A stretch of 64,000 bases of DNA from Armigeres subalbatus (Eukaryota > Arthropoda > Insecta > Diptera > Culicidae): NCBI RefSeq assembly GCF_024139115.2, contig NC_085140.1, positions 315,087,259 through 315,151,258 on the forward strand, in the 5' to 3' direction. The notes below the pieces were generated by a model. That model ran no database searches and was not told the origin of the DNA. It saw only the letters and a list, made by a program, of their open reading frames with translations. How positions within the stretch are numbered: the stretch's first letter is position 1; every line of letters starts with the position of its first letter. Of this stretch, positions 35,708 to 46,709 are shown in pieces. The position numbers and the translations under genes were made by a program.

Positions 35708-35830
35708 ATAACCGTTTCGGCCACACTTCCAATTCAGCCGAATGGAATTCGGATAGACGACTTTCGAATTGATGTGTTACTAGGCCAAGTAACATTCGCC
35801 AAATGGCTTTTAGCCAAATGACCTTTAATT
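35708..35830. repeat. Diverged CGGCCAAATG repeat, right part
   Basis: Units TTTCGGCCACACTTCC, AATTCAGCCGAATGG and TTCGCCAAATGGC follow directly after the LINE target duplication, the continuation of 32460-32656. Confidence 0.65.
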
Positions 35831-35954
35831 TGGTTTTAGGTTCAAGTTTCTGGGATTGATTTCATTTTGGAATTGGAATGCTTCTAAAATTTAACTTCTT
35901 TGGATTAATCCGATTTGATTTTATTGAGCTATAACTTTTTCCACATAATCAACG

Positions 35955-36138
35955 TTTCGTAGCTCCAGTTATATGGCTACTGCTTCTGCCTCATACGCAG
36001 GAGGTCGTGGGTTTAATCCCTGGTCCGTTCCATTCTCCTACTTTGTATCTTTCTCTATATTTCTCATGTTCTAGCAATCGCTAGAACTGGAAATGGACTT
36101 CCATACCGTTTCCATTACTATTCCTATACCTTCAACTT
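35955..36138 (+). mobile_element. tRNA-derived SINE (Met-like head), second copy at the right edge
   Basis: Begins AGTTATATGGCTACTGCTTC with anticodon-arm-like CTGCCTCATACGCAGG and a B-box-like GGGTTTAATCCC. The body (TCTAGCAATCGCTAGAACTG, CCTTCAACTT) matches 63815-64000 almost throughout. Anticodon position reads CAT, suggesting a tRNA-Met origin. It is too long and too diverged for a functional tRNA. Confidence 0.7.
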
Positions 36139-36489
36139 TAGTATTCTAACAGTAATCTGCTAGAATTGGAAATGAACTATAGAGCTCGTTCAATCCAATT
36201 AGAAATTCCATCAGTTGCTTTCTCCTATCTATCACATTGGCAGCTCGTTAACCAAGACGGTTCCGATGTTCCAATCATTTTTAGACGTTGTCTCTTTCGA
36301 CGATTTTGCATTAAGAAATATAACATTTGAACGTACTGCCATATATTCTACAAAAACAATTCTTAAATGAACAGTCTTATCTAAAAGACGGTATTTGATA
36401 GAAACAAGACACACAATAATAGTCGCTAATTCACATTGAGTCGAATTTGCTTCAATATTTAAGAGAACAAACTACAATATTATAGGTCG

Positions 36490-37260
36490 GTTTTAACTTC
36501 GATGGTTTATCGGATTTGCTCTCCATGACTGATTGCTCGCACTTTGCTTCTTCAAATCCAGCTCGTTCTTAAATATTTTTTTTTCACGAAATTTGTCCTT
36601 CATAACGGTACGAAAAGTTTCAATTGGATGAAGCTCCGGCTGAAAAACAACCAGTCTAAGACCGGCCAGGCGTAGTGACATGATGTTAAATCAGGCCGTT
36701 TCTGGAGGCACTCGTCTTCGTCGATTTGTCCATTGATGGTATCCGTCGTGATGTACGGCTGGCTCATCTTACCACACCCAAATATGGCCTGCCAAACCAA
36801 AAACTTTTTGGCGAATTTGTCTACATCCTTCTATGTTATACCCTCAGGAACGTCCAACCATGATAGGCAATTGCTTTGTGTCCGTTTGGATGTAAATCTC
36901 GTCGTCCATCACGGTGCACCACGTTCCCAACAGCAACACTCTGTACAGCTTCCTTGCGCTTCCTCGCGGATCAAAAGATTCTGTCGGCGCTTGAACAGAT
37001 GTTATACTTCCTGGATTAGTTATATTCGGGTTTTTTGCCCCTGTCTGGCCACCACTAGGCTGTTTGGGTTTCCTTGAATGATTTTACCACCCGTGACACC
37101 ATTGAATGATGAATTCCCAGGTGTTTCCCGATCCATCTGTGGGACGTAGTCGGGTTTTCCACGACGGCGCACAACATTTTTTGGCGGATCTGCTCTAAGC
37201 TCTTGTTTCAATTCTATCTCTATAAGCACTTGATAGATTTTGATAAACTTCTGCCAATAT
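36490..37260 (-). pseudogene. ITmD37E-type transposase remnant
   Basis: Reading leftward: a helix-turn-helix/linker part (ELRADPPKNVVRRRGKPDYV, DRETPGNSS) at 37229-37020. Then come VMDDEIYIQTDTKQLP with the first catalytic Asp at about 36900, VWQAIFGCGKMSQPYIT, DTINGQIDEDECLQKR and PDLTSCHYAWPVLDW with the second Asp. LHPIETFRTVMKDKFREKK with the Glu follows at about 36600. The order fits the mosquito DD37E mariner lineage. About 16 residues are missing between QKR and PDL, and several frameshifts are present. Terminal repeats were not located. Confidence 0.78.
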
Positions 37261-37319
37261 AAACATTACACACTTAGCTAGTCTCAGTCAAAATTTCATG
37301 AATATTAACCCACTTCATA

Positions 37320-37627
37320 TAGGGGGTCCCGTAGCGTAGTTGGCTACACGTTCGCCTTATTAGCGAATGGTCATGGGTTCGATTCCCAGCCCTTCTTCCA
37401 AACCCTAGTCAGCAATCACAAGCGCAGTCCGTACGGTGTCGGCCTCACCGACACGGTTGCCTGATGACGATTGACCAAACTGTCCTTCTCGGAGGCATTC
37501 ATCCAACGTACTTCGATTAATGGCAACCAAACAATTATGTACAGCAGAGTACCACTATATTTCACGGCACAGTAGAGGTTGAGAACACAGATTGCCTATC
37601 AAATAAATGTCCAAATTAAAAAAAAAA
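37320..37627 (+). mobile_element. tRNA-derived SINE with 9-bp target duplication
   Basis: Head GGGGTCCCGTAGCGTAGTTG with B-box GGTTCGATTCCC, then a tRNA-unrelated body and an A-rich tail at 37619-37627. CACTTCATA flanks it at 37311-37319 and 37628-37636. A related copy lies on the minus strand at 44098-44251. Confidence 0.82.
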
Positions 37628-37639
37628 CACTTCATAAAT

Positions 37640-38690
37640 AATATCAGCGAGTTTCCTCAACATAGTTTATTAAATGATTTGTCCATTTTCAAAACAGGTT
37701 CTGCGCATATGCACAGCCAAGTTAATTAATTAACATCATTATACACATTGCTTTGGTGTTTGAAGAAATTTAGAGGATTTAGAATCGAATTCAGATACTT
37801 TCAACCGCGGATCTTGCTCGATGAGGTATGGAAGGCCCATATGGACAACATGAGTCGATCATGATCTGCACATCATTGCACCTATCTTCCAAAATCTACC
37901 CTAAATGTTCTGGTTGCCATCGAACATATGGGTGAATTTTCACGGGATTACCAGTAGCTGCGTAGAAAAATTACATACCATAAAATATCAATTTATCATA
38001 ACACCATTCATCAACCACCGTAATCTCTTGTCAAACTCCTGTTGCATAGATCGTCACTTATGCAAAGCGGAACCCTCAATTCCCACTTGTTCAATCAGAA
38101 CCCGAATCGCATACCACGCAAGCAGGAAAAGATTGTAACATTCTGTTAAAAAGCAACATATTCATCCCGACTGCCGTCGTGTTTCATTTCGTATTCATGC
38201 TCACTGAATTCGGTGAATAAAAACACCAACTGGTGTCTCAGAATCCGGCGCTAGCGTCCCACCCCTAGTGGCATCACTTGCCACCAAGCCAAACACGGCA
38301 GCGCCAACCGGTGACCATATGATTCCGGTCGGATCAAACCGTGCCCTCGCTCGGCGTCTCTAAATCGCAAAGTGCATTAACTCTGGTCTACGAACAATTG
38401 AATAGCGACATCTGATAAAATTTCGCCCTAATCTCCTACCTTGCGCACCCTCCGCCCAAGAGCCAGGGGAAAGGCCATTCACTGAAATCGTTGATTAATT
38501 AGAATTTAATTTATTGAGTGGCACTCTTGCTGGCACCGGTCCGTGTCACCCTACTACGTGCGGGGTGGACACAAAAGATCGCAAAAAATCGGGAATAATC
38601 CACCTAGAGATCTCATAGTTTGTAAGTTCATGTTCTTTTAATTCCTCTTTTTTGTAACTTTATACAAATAATCCGTCCCAAATAGAAAGA
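37640..38690. other. Unassigned intron DNA, part GC-richer
   Basis: 38200-38580 is less AT-rich and lacks obvious repeats (CCGGTGACCATATGATTCCG, CACCGGTCCGTGTCACCC); no gene or element recognised. Confidence 0.35.
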
Positions 38691-38696
38691 TCGTTT

Positions 38697-38725
38697 CCAG
38701 TGTCTAGTACTTGACTCGACTTGTA
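38697..38725. repeat. Fragment of the ACTTGTCATAAG MITE family
   Basis: CCAGTGTCTAGTACTTGACTCGACTTG matches the central part of the MITE at 23348-23581. Confidence 0.6.
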
Positions 38726-38739
38726 GCAGTTTTTAGATT

Positions 38740-40818
38740 AATTTAATTCTACCCAATTGTGCAAAAGATTCTCAAAAATAGTTTACTGAATTCTATAAAA
38801 AAAATCGTGAATGCCAAGTGTTCTAAACTAATTTCGTTTTTATCTATCTTCAAATTATCTTTACTTGCTGCGAAAGGTATTATTTTTAAATTTGCCTTTA
38901 TTTTCTTCTGTAGAATCTATCGCCTTTCAACGCGCTTAGTTCTGCAGATAAAATAAGATTGAATGAAAAGATCAGCTCTCGTTAGGAAAGGGCCCTTTCC
39001 TGGTTCTGCTCACTCCTCACTTTTTTCCAGTCGGCGCGGCAGTGACAGAAGTGGCAGCCACGTTCCATTGTGTTATCGATTGTGTTTTGTTAAATTGATA
39101 CCGGGGATTAAGTTGTAGGAATACCCAAAACGCCGAGTGCGAAAAATTTGTTTTACTTGCACTTTGACTCACTGGGACCGAGGGTTCCAAATTGCGGGTG
39201 TAAGGAGGCATAAATATTGACACAATCAAACACCGGGAGCGCAAATATTGATTTGGGCCGTGTCGTTGAGGGATATTAGTTGAGACAATGTTTTGAGAGG
39301 TTGGTTCTAATTGAAGGGTATAGCTTTGAGAACTTGGTCTTATCTTCTTGTGCAATATTTATATAGGGTTACCGGAGGTAATGTTAGCATAGGATAAAAT
39401 GTTGGCTCATCACGCACATAAATCAATCATTTAGCGATGACATATCGTTTTGCTGGGAAATATTTATCATCGCCGCTTTAGAAAAGTGTATCGAGCACAT
39501 TTTAGTTACACTACACTAGATTCCAGCAGAAAAAGGCTGATAAACGCAATAAACTTGCGTGGAAAATCACTTAGACATGGTTTTTTAGCAGCCATGTTTG
39601 ATCGACTTAAGCAGGCAGGCTTTTTTTATTTTTTATTTTATTTTTTTATTCTGCCCAATAAAGGCATATTCTGAATGAACTTACCTATTTTCGCACATCA
39701 GATGAACGGATAACAATAACACTATGTTAGCTAAAGTATTTATTTCACAATTTCCATTAGCATAGCGACACGATTAACCAAAACTTTTTTGGACAATGTT
39801 GGGGGCACCCGTTGCCGAATAGCGGCATGCGATTTTGATTCATAGCAGCAGGAGAAAATCGAAAATCAAAACATTCCTAACGATAACCCGACGAAAATAA
39901 CTCGAATATATTGACATTTGCTCATATAATAATCCGATGATATAATGGACCAGGATCACTTATTCTATTCGAAGAGCTTTAAAGATCGTTTCATGCGGAT
40001 AGTTTTTAGTCTAATTATTTCATCATAATTCAGATAATTCGCTTGCAAAAAGTATTTGATCTGAAATATGGTATGGGAGAAGCGTTTTGTTTTACTCAGG
40101 AAGTTGCAACACGTGAGAGTGTTGAGAGGATTCACAACAGCTGATCGATATAGAGAGGAGTGGTGTTAGACGCGCTTACTAAACTAAAACCATCAATGTA
40201 TGCCGGGTCAAAATAAGCATCAAATCATTGTAATTATGTATCTGGACGTAATAATATCAGATAGGAGGCAGAGTTCTAGCTGTTCATGCAAAATAATAAG
40301 CAAGTAATTGTCTAAAAAAATCAGAAGGGTTATGTACAAGACACAACCGCCCAACGTAAACTACGTAAGACAGTTTGTTCATTGAGGATTGTAGTGCCAT
40401 CATACATGAATATTTTTAGAAAATTCATTTGATTACTTATGCCACTGGTTTCGAACAAAACTAGCGTATCTTAAGATATGAAAATTTGTTGGATACGACA
40501 ATTGTTTAAAAAATTTACTGTGAAAAGCAAAATTTATTCATCAGTGGTAATGATGCCTTTCTTGGATCCGAATTGCCTACATTTGGTTTTTGAAGCATTT
40601 GATGAAATATTTCAATAGAAATATTTTCCGTTTGCATCTTTTATTATTCAGAAACATTCCAATCATATGCATATCTTGTTTTTCGTGCATCACTAGAAAT
40701 CATAAAATGTCAATCATGTACCAAAACCCAATTAATTTGGTGGTGATGCGCGCGAGTAGTAAACGTTGCGGACAGGAAAAGAGGGTGTGTTATTACAATC
40801 TAACTCCCACTGTCTGGC
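38740..40818. other. Unassigned AT-rich intron DNA
   Basis: No ORF of note. A T-rich tract at 39614-39650; 40740-40800 contains a word (GGAAAAGAGGGTG) that recurs near 43110, hinting at a shared old repeat. Confidence 0.35.
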
Positions 40819-40826
40819 AGTGTCAC

Positions 40827-41193
40827 AAGTGTTGGTAAAATCTCAAAATCTCAAATCTCATCGGCGATTCAAACCATGCGTGAGTCAAATCCCATCAGAA
40901 TCATGGCCCAGAGATTTGCTCATGATTCGAATCACAATTTGCATCATTGCATGATATTTACGTGTTCTTCATTGTTGAATGCATTGAATGCATCTTCTAA
41001 AACAATGGCTAACATACGCCTCGATTGCATTTTGACGCTTTTTAAAACGAAATCATATTTCGGTGAGTGAGCGACGCGATGCGCTTCTGGCCGAGAAACT
41101 CAAGCTGCGATGCTCCCCTGCAGAATCGCAGGTGAGTTTGCTCGTGCATGAAACCTCGATGATTCAGATTTGAGTATGATTCTACCAACACTG
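40827..41193. mobile_element. hAT-like MITE, 367 bp, perfect 8-bp target duplication
   Basis: Left end AAGTGTTGGTAAAATC and right end GATTCTACCAACACTG are inverted (consensus CAGTGTTGGTAGAATC). AGTGTCAC is duplicated exactly at 40819-40826 and 41194-41201. A truncated relative begins at 22484. Confidence 0.87.
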
Positions 41194-41619
41194 AGTGTCA
41201 CTATGGATAAAATATTCGTGCAACCATTTTATTAATATCATTGCAAGACTTTTGAATCAGGGATCAAGAAGGTGATAACTCTATTGTAACTCATATAGCC
41301 CGTTTCAAGAACGTATGCGTTCCGAAGCTTTTGTCGTGTACAATAAGTACCGCATGATTCATTCCTGTAATAACACTTCCTGAATCAAAGTTAAATCCTT
41401 CTGATTCAGGCGCGCATTTAATTGGACAAAATATTATTAGGCCGATATAAATATCTTTTAAAATAAGCCCCCCCCCCTTCGGATTGTTTTGCTTAAAAAT
41501 AACAATTTGAGGGGCAACAAAAAAAATTCAGGTAAATTTTGAGAATTTGCAAAACATTCTTTAACAAATCCGAGGAGTTTTCATTCAATTTTTTTTAACA
41601 TTTTTATATTTATTTTTTA

Positions 41620-42045
41620 GTAGCAGACCCGACGAACTTTATTTTGTCTAAAATTGATTTATTCTCTGATTAGTTCTCGAGTTATGCAGAAATTTTTGGT
41701 TCATTTGTATGGGAGCCCCTCTTTCCTCCACACGCCAGATTTGGTTCCATTTGCTTGATCTCGAGTTATGCAGAGTGTATGTAATCAAGAGTGGCGACAT
41801 GTGCCGCATTTGACAGGTCTCCTGCTCGTTTGGAACACGATTTTGTATGGGAATGACAGATGAATTCTGTTCCAATTCTGACAGTGTCGCCACTCTTGAT
41901 TACATACACTCTGGAGTTATGATGAAATTGGTGTTTCATTTGTATAGTAGCCAGGTTTCAAAGAGGAGAGAGGTCTCGAACCATCTTAAGAACTTTCCTC
42001 GGCCCCAAAGACCTCTGCATTCAAATTTTCACGCCGCTCGATTCA
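41620..42045 (-). mobile_element. Helitron-like non-autonomous element, reverse copy
   Basis: Reverse complement of the 63543-63801 type: shared AGCAGACCCGACGAAC end, TCTCGAACCATCTTAAGAAC, GGCCCCAAAGACCTCTG and CAAATTTTCACGCCG. The CTAG terminus is altered to CTAC here. A MITE at 41771-41913 interrupts it. Confidence 0.6.
41771..41913. mobile_element. hAT-like MITE, 143 bp, 28-bp perfect inverted ends and 8-bp target duplication
   Basis: CAGAGTGTATGTAATCAAGA ... begins it and the exact complement ends it (28 bp). GAGTTATG is duplicated at 41763-41770 and 41914-41921. It lies inside the Helitron-like copy, so it is younger. Confidence 0.92.
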
Positions 42046-42137
42046 GTAGAAGAAGAAGAAGATTACCCCCTCCCACTTGACTTTGCAGAGAGTCGGAGGC
42101 CAGTAGACCTTGACCTTGCGTAGACCATAATCTTCTA

Positions 42138-42464
42138 CACGCTTGAAATCAATAACACAGAGATGTGTTTGCATCACACAAAACGGACCTAATGCGGAAC
42201 ATCCCCTAGATGAGCGATAGTTACACAGCCACAAAAATAGCTCGTGTGGTTTTATTGAAGCTTGAATTTCAATATTTTAAACAGTATTTGGTTCCTCATG
42301 AAACAAGGAATCTGTACAAACGTTTACATGTTGAAAAGGACCGTTATCACGACCGTACGAGGCATTTTTGTGCCTGTGTAACTGTCGCTCATCTAGGGGA
42401 TGTTCCACATTAGGTCCGTTTTGTGTGATGAAAACACATCTCTGTGTTATTGATTTTAAGCGTG
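42138..42464. mobile_element. MITE with about 100-bp terminal inverted repeats, TA-flanked, 327 bp
   Basis: CACGCTTGAAATCAATAACA ... through ...GATGAGCGATAGTTACACAG (to about 42238) returns inverted at 42367-42464 with few changes. TA lies at 42136 and 42465. Confidence 0.88.
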
Positions 42465-42465
42465 T

Positions 42466-44050
42466 ATATAATAAAAATGAGATGAGATTTCCTTCCTGGC
42501 GATTTAACTCGCGAACGGCTTGATCGATTTGCAAGATTTTTTCCCTAATCGATTCGTTTTGGGATCCACAAGGTTTGTATATACAAAAAGTTGGTGAATT
42601 TAACGGGGAAATGTAAAAATCATTAGAATACTATTTTGGGTCAGCTGTTGAGGAAAACAAAACAAACGGACGAAAAATGATCAAGAGTGCGGTGCTGCAA
42701 ATAGTTCATTGTGACATTTTCAACATCCGGACAAAGCTGGATTTGTTTCGCAAGTTTTTAATAAATATGTGTAACGGCCTTATTAGTTTTCAATTTGCAA
42801 AAAAATGCTCGACATTTTTCCAAAGTCGTTTTTAACTATAAACATGTTTATGCAATTAAATTGCGATGATTGCATTACTAGCAAGGGCTTTGGCATTGAT
42901 AACAATTGAACGTCTCATGCCTGCACAAACATGCCCCTATCTGCATCACTTTTTATACAATGCACTACATTACGCATTTTCGTTACATTTGTTTCGACCG
43001 CGGTCACTGGTCCGGCTCCTTTGTTCTACTTTTTGTGCGAAACACCGCACAAAAAGCAAAGTCCAAAAGCCAACTGCACTGAACGGCGACGACCGAAACG
43101 TGACTCTTGCGGGCAAGAAAAGAGGGTGCTGCCAAAATGATCCGATACCCTATTTTAACGTCCTAACCCAAAGTTTCAATATAATTGACAAATTGGTAGA
43201 GAATTTCCGCGTAGATTGATATATAAATCTCAAAAATCCATCGGAAGATAAAGACGCTATTTAAGTTCTATATCTTACACGATTTCGTGAAGGTTTCGAT
43301 TTTGAAACTTTTCTTTCGTCCACCTGTATCCGAGTCTTCCCCTTAGACGTAGTTTACGTCAAAAAAAGTTTACAATTGAATTTCTCCGTTGGTGCGTTTT
43401 TGCGGCATTCCCACCTAACGCATTGTTTACGTTTTGGGAAAAAAAAAACTCTCGAGAGCATCGCTCCACGAGAGCACGTATTTTGATTTTCTGCTTTTGT
43501 TTGCATGCTGTCTTTGTTCAACGTAAGTAAAATTGCAACCAACCAAATAGCAACCCATCTTTATCTTTCGTATGTTCCTGTATGTTCGAAATCAGCAGCC
43601 GCTTATCCCAAGTGGGCTGAAAACAGCATCCACTAATAGAGCCAATATTGGGAAAATTAGCCAAAGTTTTATCCATTTCGCTTGACACTTTTGATGGCTT
43701 AAATAAGAAATTGCGGGCAATTATCGTTGTTTTTCACTACCTGGTGCAACAACCAAAAGTAGGCAAGTCGCCTGATGGCATAATATTGTTTAGAGCTCCA
43801 ATGTATGCTGATGTACAACAATAAATATGCTCAACCACAGCATAATATGCTAAGGTTTGAGCCATATACCCTATGAACTGAAAAACCTACATTTTAAATA
43901 ATTGTTCCGATTCATGATTCATGGAATTTAAGCTAGTTCAAGGACTTTCATTAATTTTCAATATTGGCCAGTTTATTTGAATTATTTTTCTTGCATTCAA
44001 ACAGATAATACTGAATCAACAATTTGACGTCACAATACACGGTTCGAGAC
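42466..44050. other. Unassigned intron DNA
   Basis: Mostly AT-rich, with chance ORFs (42866-43219). 42470-42660 looks like the head of another dispersed element (AAAAATGAGATGAGATTTCC, GCGAACGGCTTGATCGATTT), but its ends were not defined. Confidence 0.35.
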
Positions 44051-44097
44051 TAAATCCCTCCATCCTCGGTTGCACTTCAAGCTCGTCAAGTCGTTCT

Positions 44098-44251
44098 GTA
44101 CATAGTCCAACTTATGCGGGACGAGGCTCTCCTTAGCCGTATGGGCTGCGGATCCGATGACTAACGAGGGTTTGGTGGAGGGGCTGGGAATCGAATCCAT
44201 GACCATCCGCTTGTAAGGCGAACGTGTAGCCAACTACGCTACGGGACCCCC
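44098..44251 (-). mobile_element. tRNA-derived SINE, minus strand, 3'-truncated
   Basis: The minus strand from 44251 reads GGGGGTCCCGTAGCGTAGTT ... GGATTCGATTCCCAGCCCC, matching the head of the SINE at 37320; the body diverges after about 44150. Confidence 0.75.
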
Positions 44252-44989
44252 TGTTCCATCTCCTCGCACCACACTTCTTCCAGTCGCTTCGTCGACTTCG
44301 TTCCACAAACCCGATCTTGCTCTACAATGCGTCGTTAATTGCTGCTTCAACTGTCCTCCGGCAGTCCTCAAAATGGCCCCATCGAGCTTACCCTCTTCCG
44401 GCAACGCTGTTTCGAGTTGCTGCGCGAGATCCGGCCTTTGATCCTCAACCTCTACATTCTTTCATTGATCGGCATTGAATACTAAATAATCATCCTACTT
44501 GGTTGGCATTGTATAAAATACATGTGAGAGAGTTAGTTTTGCAAATGTATTGCGAGAGTTCGGCTACGTGCCACGGTGCCCCCAGACGCGAATATTATCG
44601 CACTTTCATGAACCTCCGTGGTTTTCTCACGAAAAGAAAGCTTAGAGCACCAGGAAAAGGATACAGGGTGTTTTAAAATCTTTCATCGGTGAAATTTTGA
44701 AAACGCCCAATTTTAAAATTGTATGGTTTTTCCCATATACATATACAAGTTTGCTGCAAAATAGAAATAAATATATAGTGCTTTTTTTCGATAGTAATTG
44801 AATCAAGTATTGTTAAAATGCCAGTAGCAATACGAAATCTTCCAAATAGATGAATGTTCTTCGACATTCGGGAAATGTGTCCAGCCCACGTAGGTCTGTC
44901 ATACATTAAGATTGGTCGAACTATACATCTAATGGAACAACAGTACAGAACACGTAAGTTTTCGCTCTAAAATGAGCGTTTAAGTTTAA

Positions 44990-45087
44990 AGAGCTGAGCA
45001 GAATGGATACGTTTGCGTGCGTTTTGACAGCTTTGCCATGGGAAAACTGTCAAAACGCACGCAAACGTATCCATTCTGCTCAGCTCT
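44990..45087. mobile_element. Mini-hairpin MITE, 98 bp with perfect 41-bp arms
   Basis: Arm 44990-45030 (AGAGCTGAGCAGAATGGATA ... TTTTGACAG) is exactly complementary to 45047-45087; the loop is 16 nt. TAA on each side (44987-44989, 45088-45090) fits a 3-bp TWA duplication as in PIF/Harbinger-type MITEs. Confidence 0.87.
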
Positions 45088-45354
45088 TAAGAATGATTGA
45101 AATGCGATATTTTCAATGTTAAACAATATAACTTGCTAAGTTTACCGTGTACCGATTGCATAGGTATTGAGTCTTCTGCTAGATTTTTGTAGCCAGTGAT
45201 TTGTTTTTATTATAATCATACAATTATACATATCTGTGCTCAGGCTTTGACAATTGTTGATGCATTAGGAAAGCGAATATTTTATGCTTGTATTAATTTA
45301 TTATGTTTACATGTGACACTTTTCTTTAAATACCTATTATCCAATAAAATTCGT

Positions 45355-45665
45355 AGGAGTTCCTCCGGAAGTTCCTCCAGGAATTCCTCCGGACGTTCCT
45401 CCAGGAATTCCTCCGTACGTTCCTCCAGGAATTCCTCCGGAAGTTCCTCCAGGAATTCCTCCGGAAGTTCCTCCAGGAATCCCTCGGAAGTTCCTCCAGG
45501 AATTCCTCCGGAAGTTCCTCCAGGAACTCCTCTGGAAGTTCCTCCAGGAATTCCTCCGGAAGTTCCTCCAGGAATTACTTCGGAAGTTCCTCCAGGAATT
45601 CCTCCGGAAGTTCCTCCAGGAATTTGTCCGGAAGTTCCTCCAGGAATCACTTCGGAAGCTCCTCC
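45355..45665. repeat. 24-bp minisatellite (GTTCCTCCAGGAATTCCTCCGGAA), about 13 units
   Basis: Regular 24-bp period with occasional CGTACG and one single-base deletion near 45483. Since 24 is a multiple of 3, frames stay open and give Ser/Arg/Asn- and Pro/Gly-rich pseudo-proteins on both strands; none is supported as a gene. Confidence 0.92.
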
Positions 45666-46170
45666 ATGAATTCCCCATGAATACTTCCAGATGTTTTTTT
45701 TTCAAGAAATCCACGAGAGGTCCTGTAACTTTTCAAATAATTACTCATATAATTTCTCCTGGAATTCTCTCTGGAGTTCCTCCGAAGACTCCTCCAAGAA
45801 CGCTTCATAAATTACTTCGCAAACTCTACAGAAATTACTACGAGATCTCTTCAGATAATACTTCTGAATTCCTTTTAAAATTCCCATGGAATTCTTCCGG
45901 AAAATTGTCCAGGAAATCTTGAAGAGCTTCTTATTGAAATAAAATTGCGAAGAAAACCTTACTCGCTTTCCTCTTATTTCTTCAAGAATTCTCCAAAAAT
46001 TCTTTCAAGAATACCTACAAGAATATCCGCGAAAATTCCTTCAAGAACTCTTTCAGAAATATCTCTAGTTCTTCTGGAATTTTTCCTAGAGAATTCTTGA
46101 AGGAACTGCTGAAAAATACTCTTTCTTGAAGAATTTACGACAAAATTTTTGTGGGAATATCCAAAAACGT
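45665..46170. repeat. Degenerate continuation of the GGAATTCC-type region
   Basis: The 24-bp order dissolves into irregular GAATTCCT/AGGAATT words, like 960-1900 and 10740-12600. Confidence 0.7.
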
Positions 46171-46690
46171 TCATAAAACATGTTGATGATCAATGTATGA
46201 AGTATTTCTGGAAAAATTTGCTGATTTGAAACACAGAAATTTATATAAAACTCAGAAGTTCTGAAATATTTTCAGACTGAAATATTCTTTGAACTCCTGA
46301 AGAATAATTCCCTTATTTTTTGAATTGTTAAATGTCATGTACATGTTGTTTGAACAAATATTCTTTTGTTTGACCGAGCATACGTTGTACAACAAGGGAT
46401 CTATTGGTTCCCCAACAAACAATTCAGGCTGAATCAGCTACTTTTTTACCTGAAAAAGCCTTAAAATAGGCTGAAAAATTAAATAATTTATCAACTTTCA
46501 ATTTTATTGGGTCACACACTTAATGTTTTCTTCGGGATCCCAGCTAAGTGTTAAACTTTTACCGAGGTTCGCACACCCGTGTCCCAGAAAAAACATGTTT
46601 TTGTTGAGATTCCTGTATAAGTAGCTGAAAATCAACAAATAATTTACCGAAAATCAGCTTACAAACGTCATTTTCGCCGGAATAAAAAAT
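46170..46690. other. Unassigned intron DNA
   Basis: AT-rich, with short inverted words around AGGCTGAATCAGC/CAGCTGATTTTC; no gene recognised. Confidence 0.35.
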
Positions 46691-46709
46691 ATATTTTAAT
46701 GGTGCACGG

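Noticed and set aside
45196..45714. Ser/Arg-, Pro/Gly- and Trp/Arg-rich ORFs of 120-157 codons on both strands
   Set aside because: 24-bp minisatellite is a multiple of three, so any frame without a stop stays open. No domain, no gene context.
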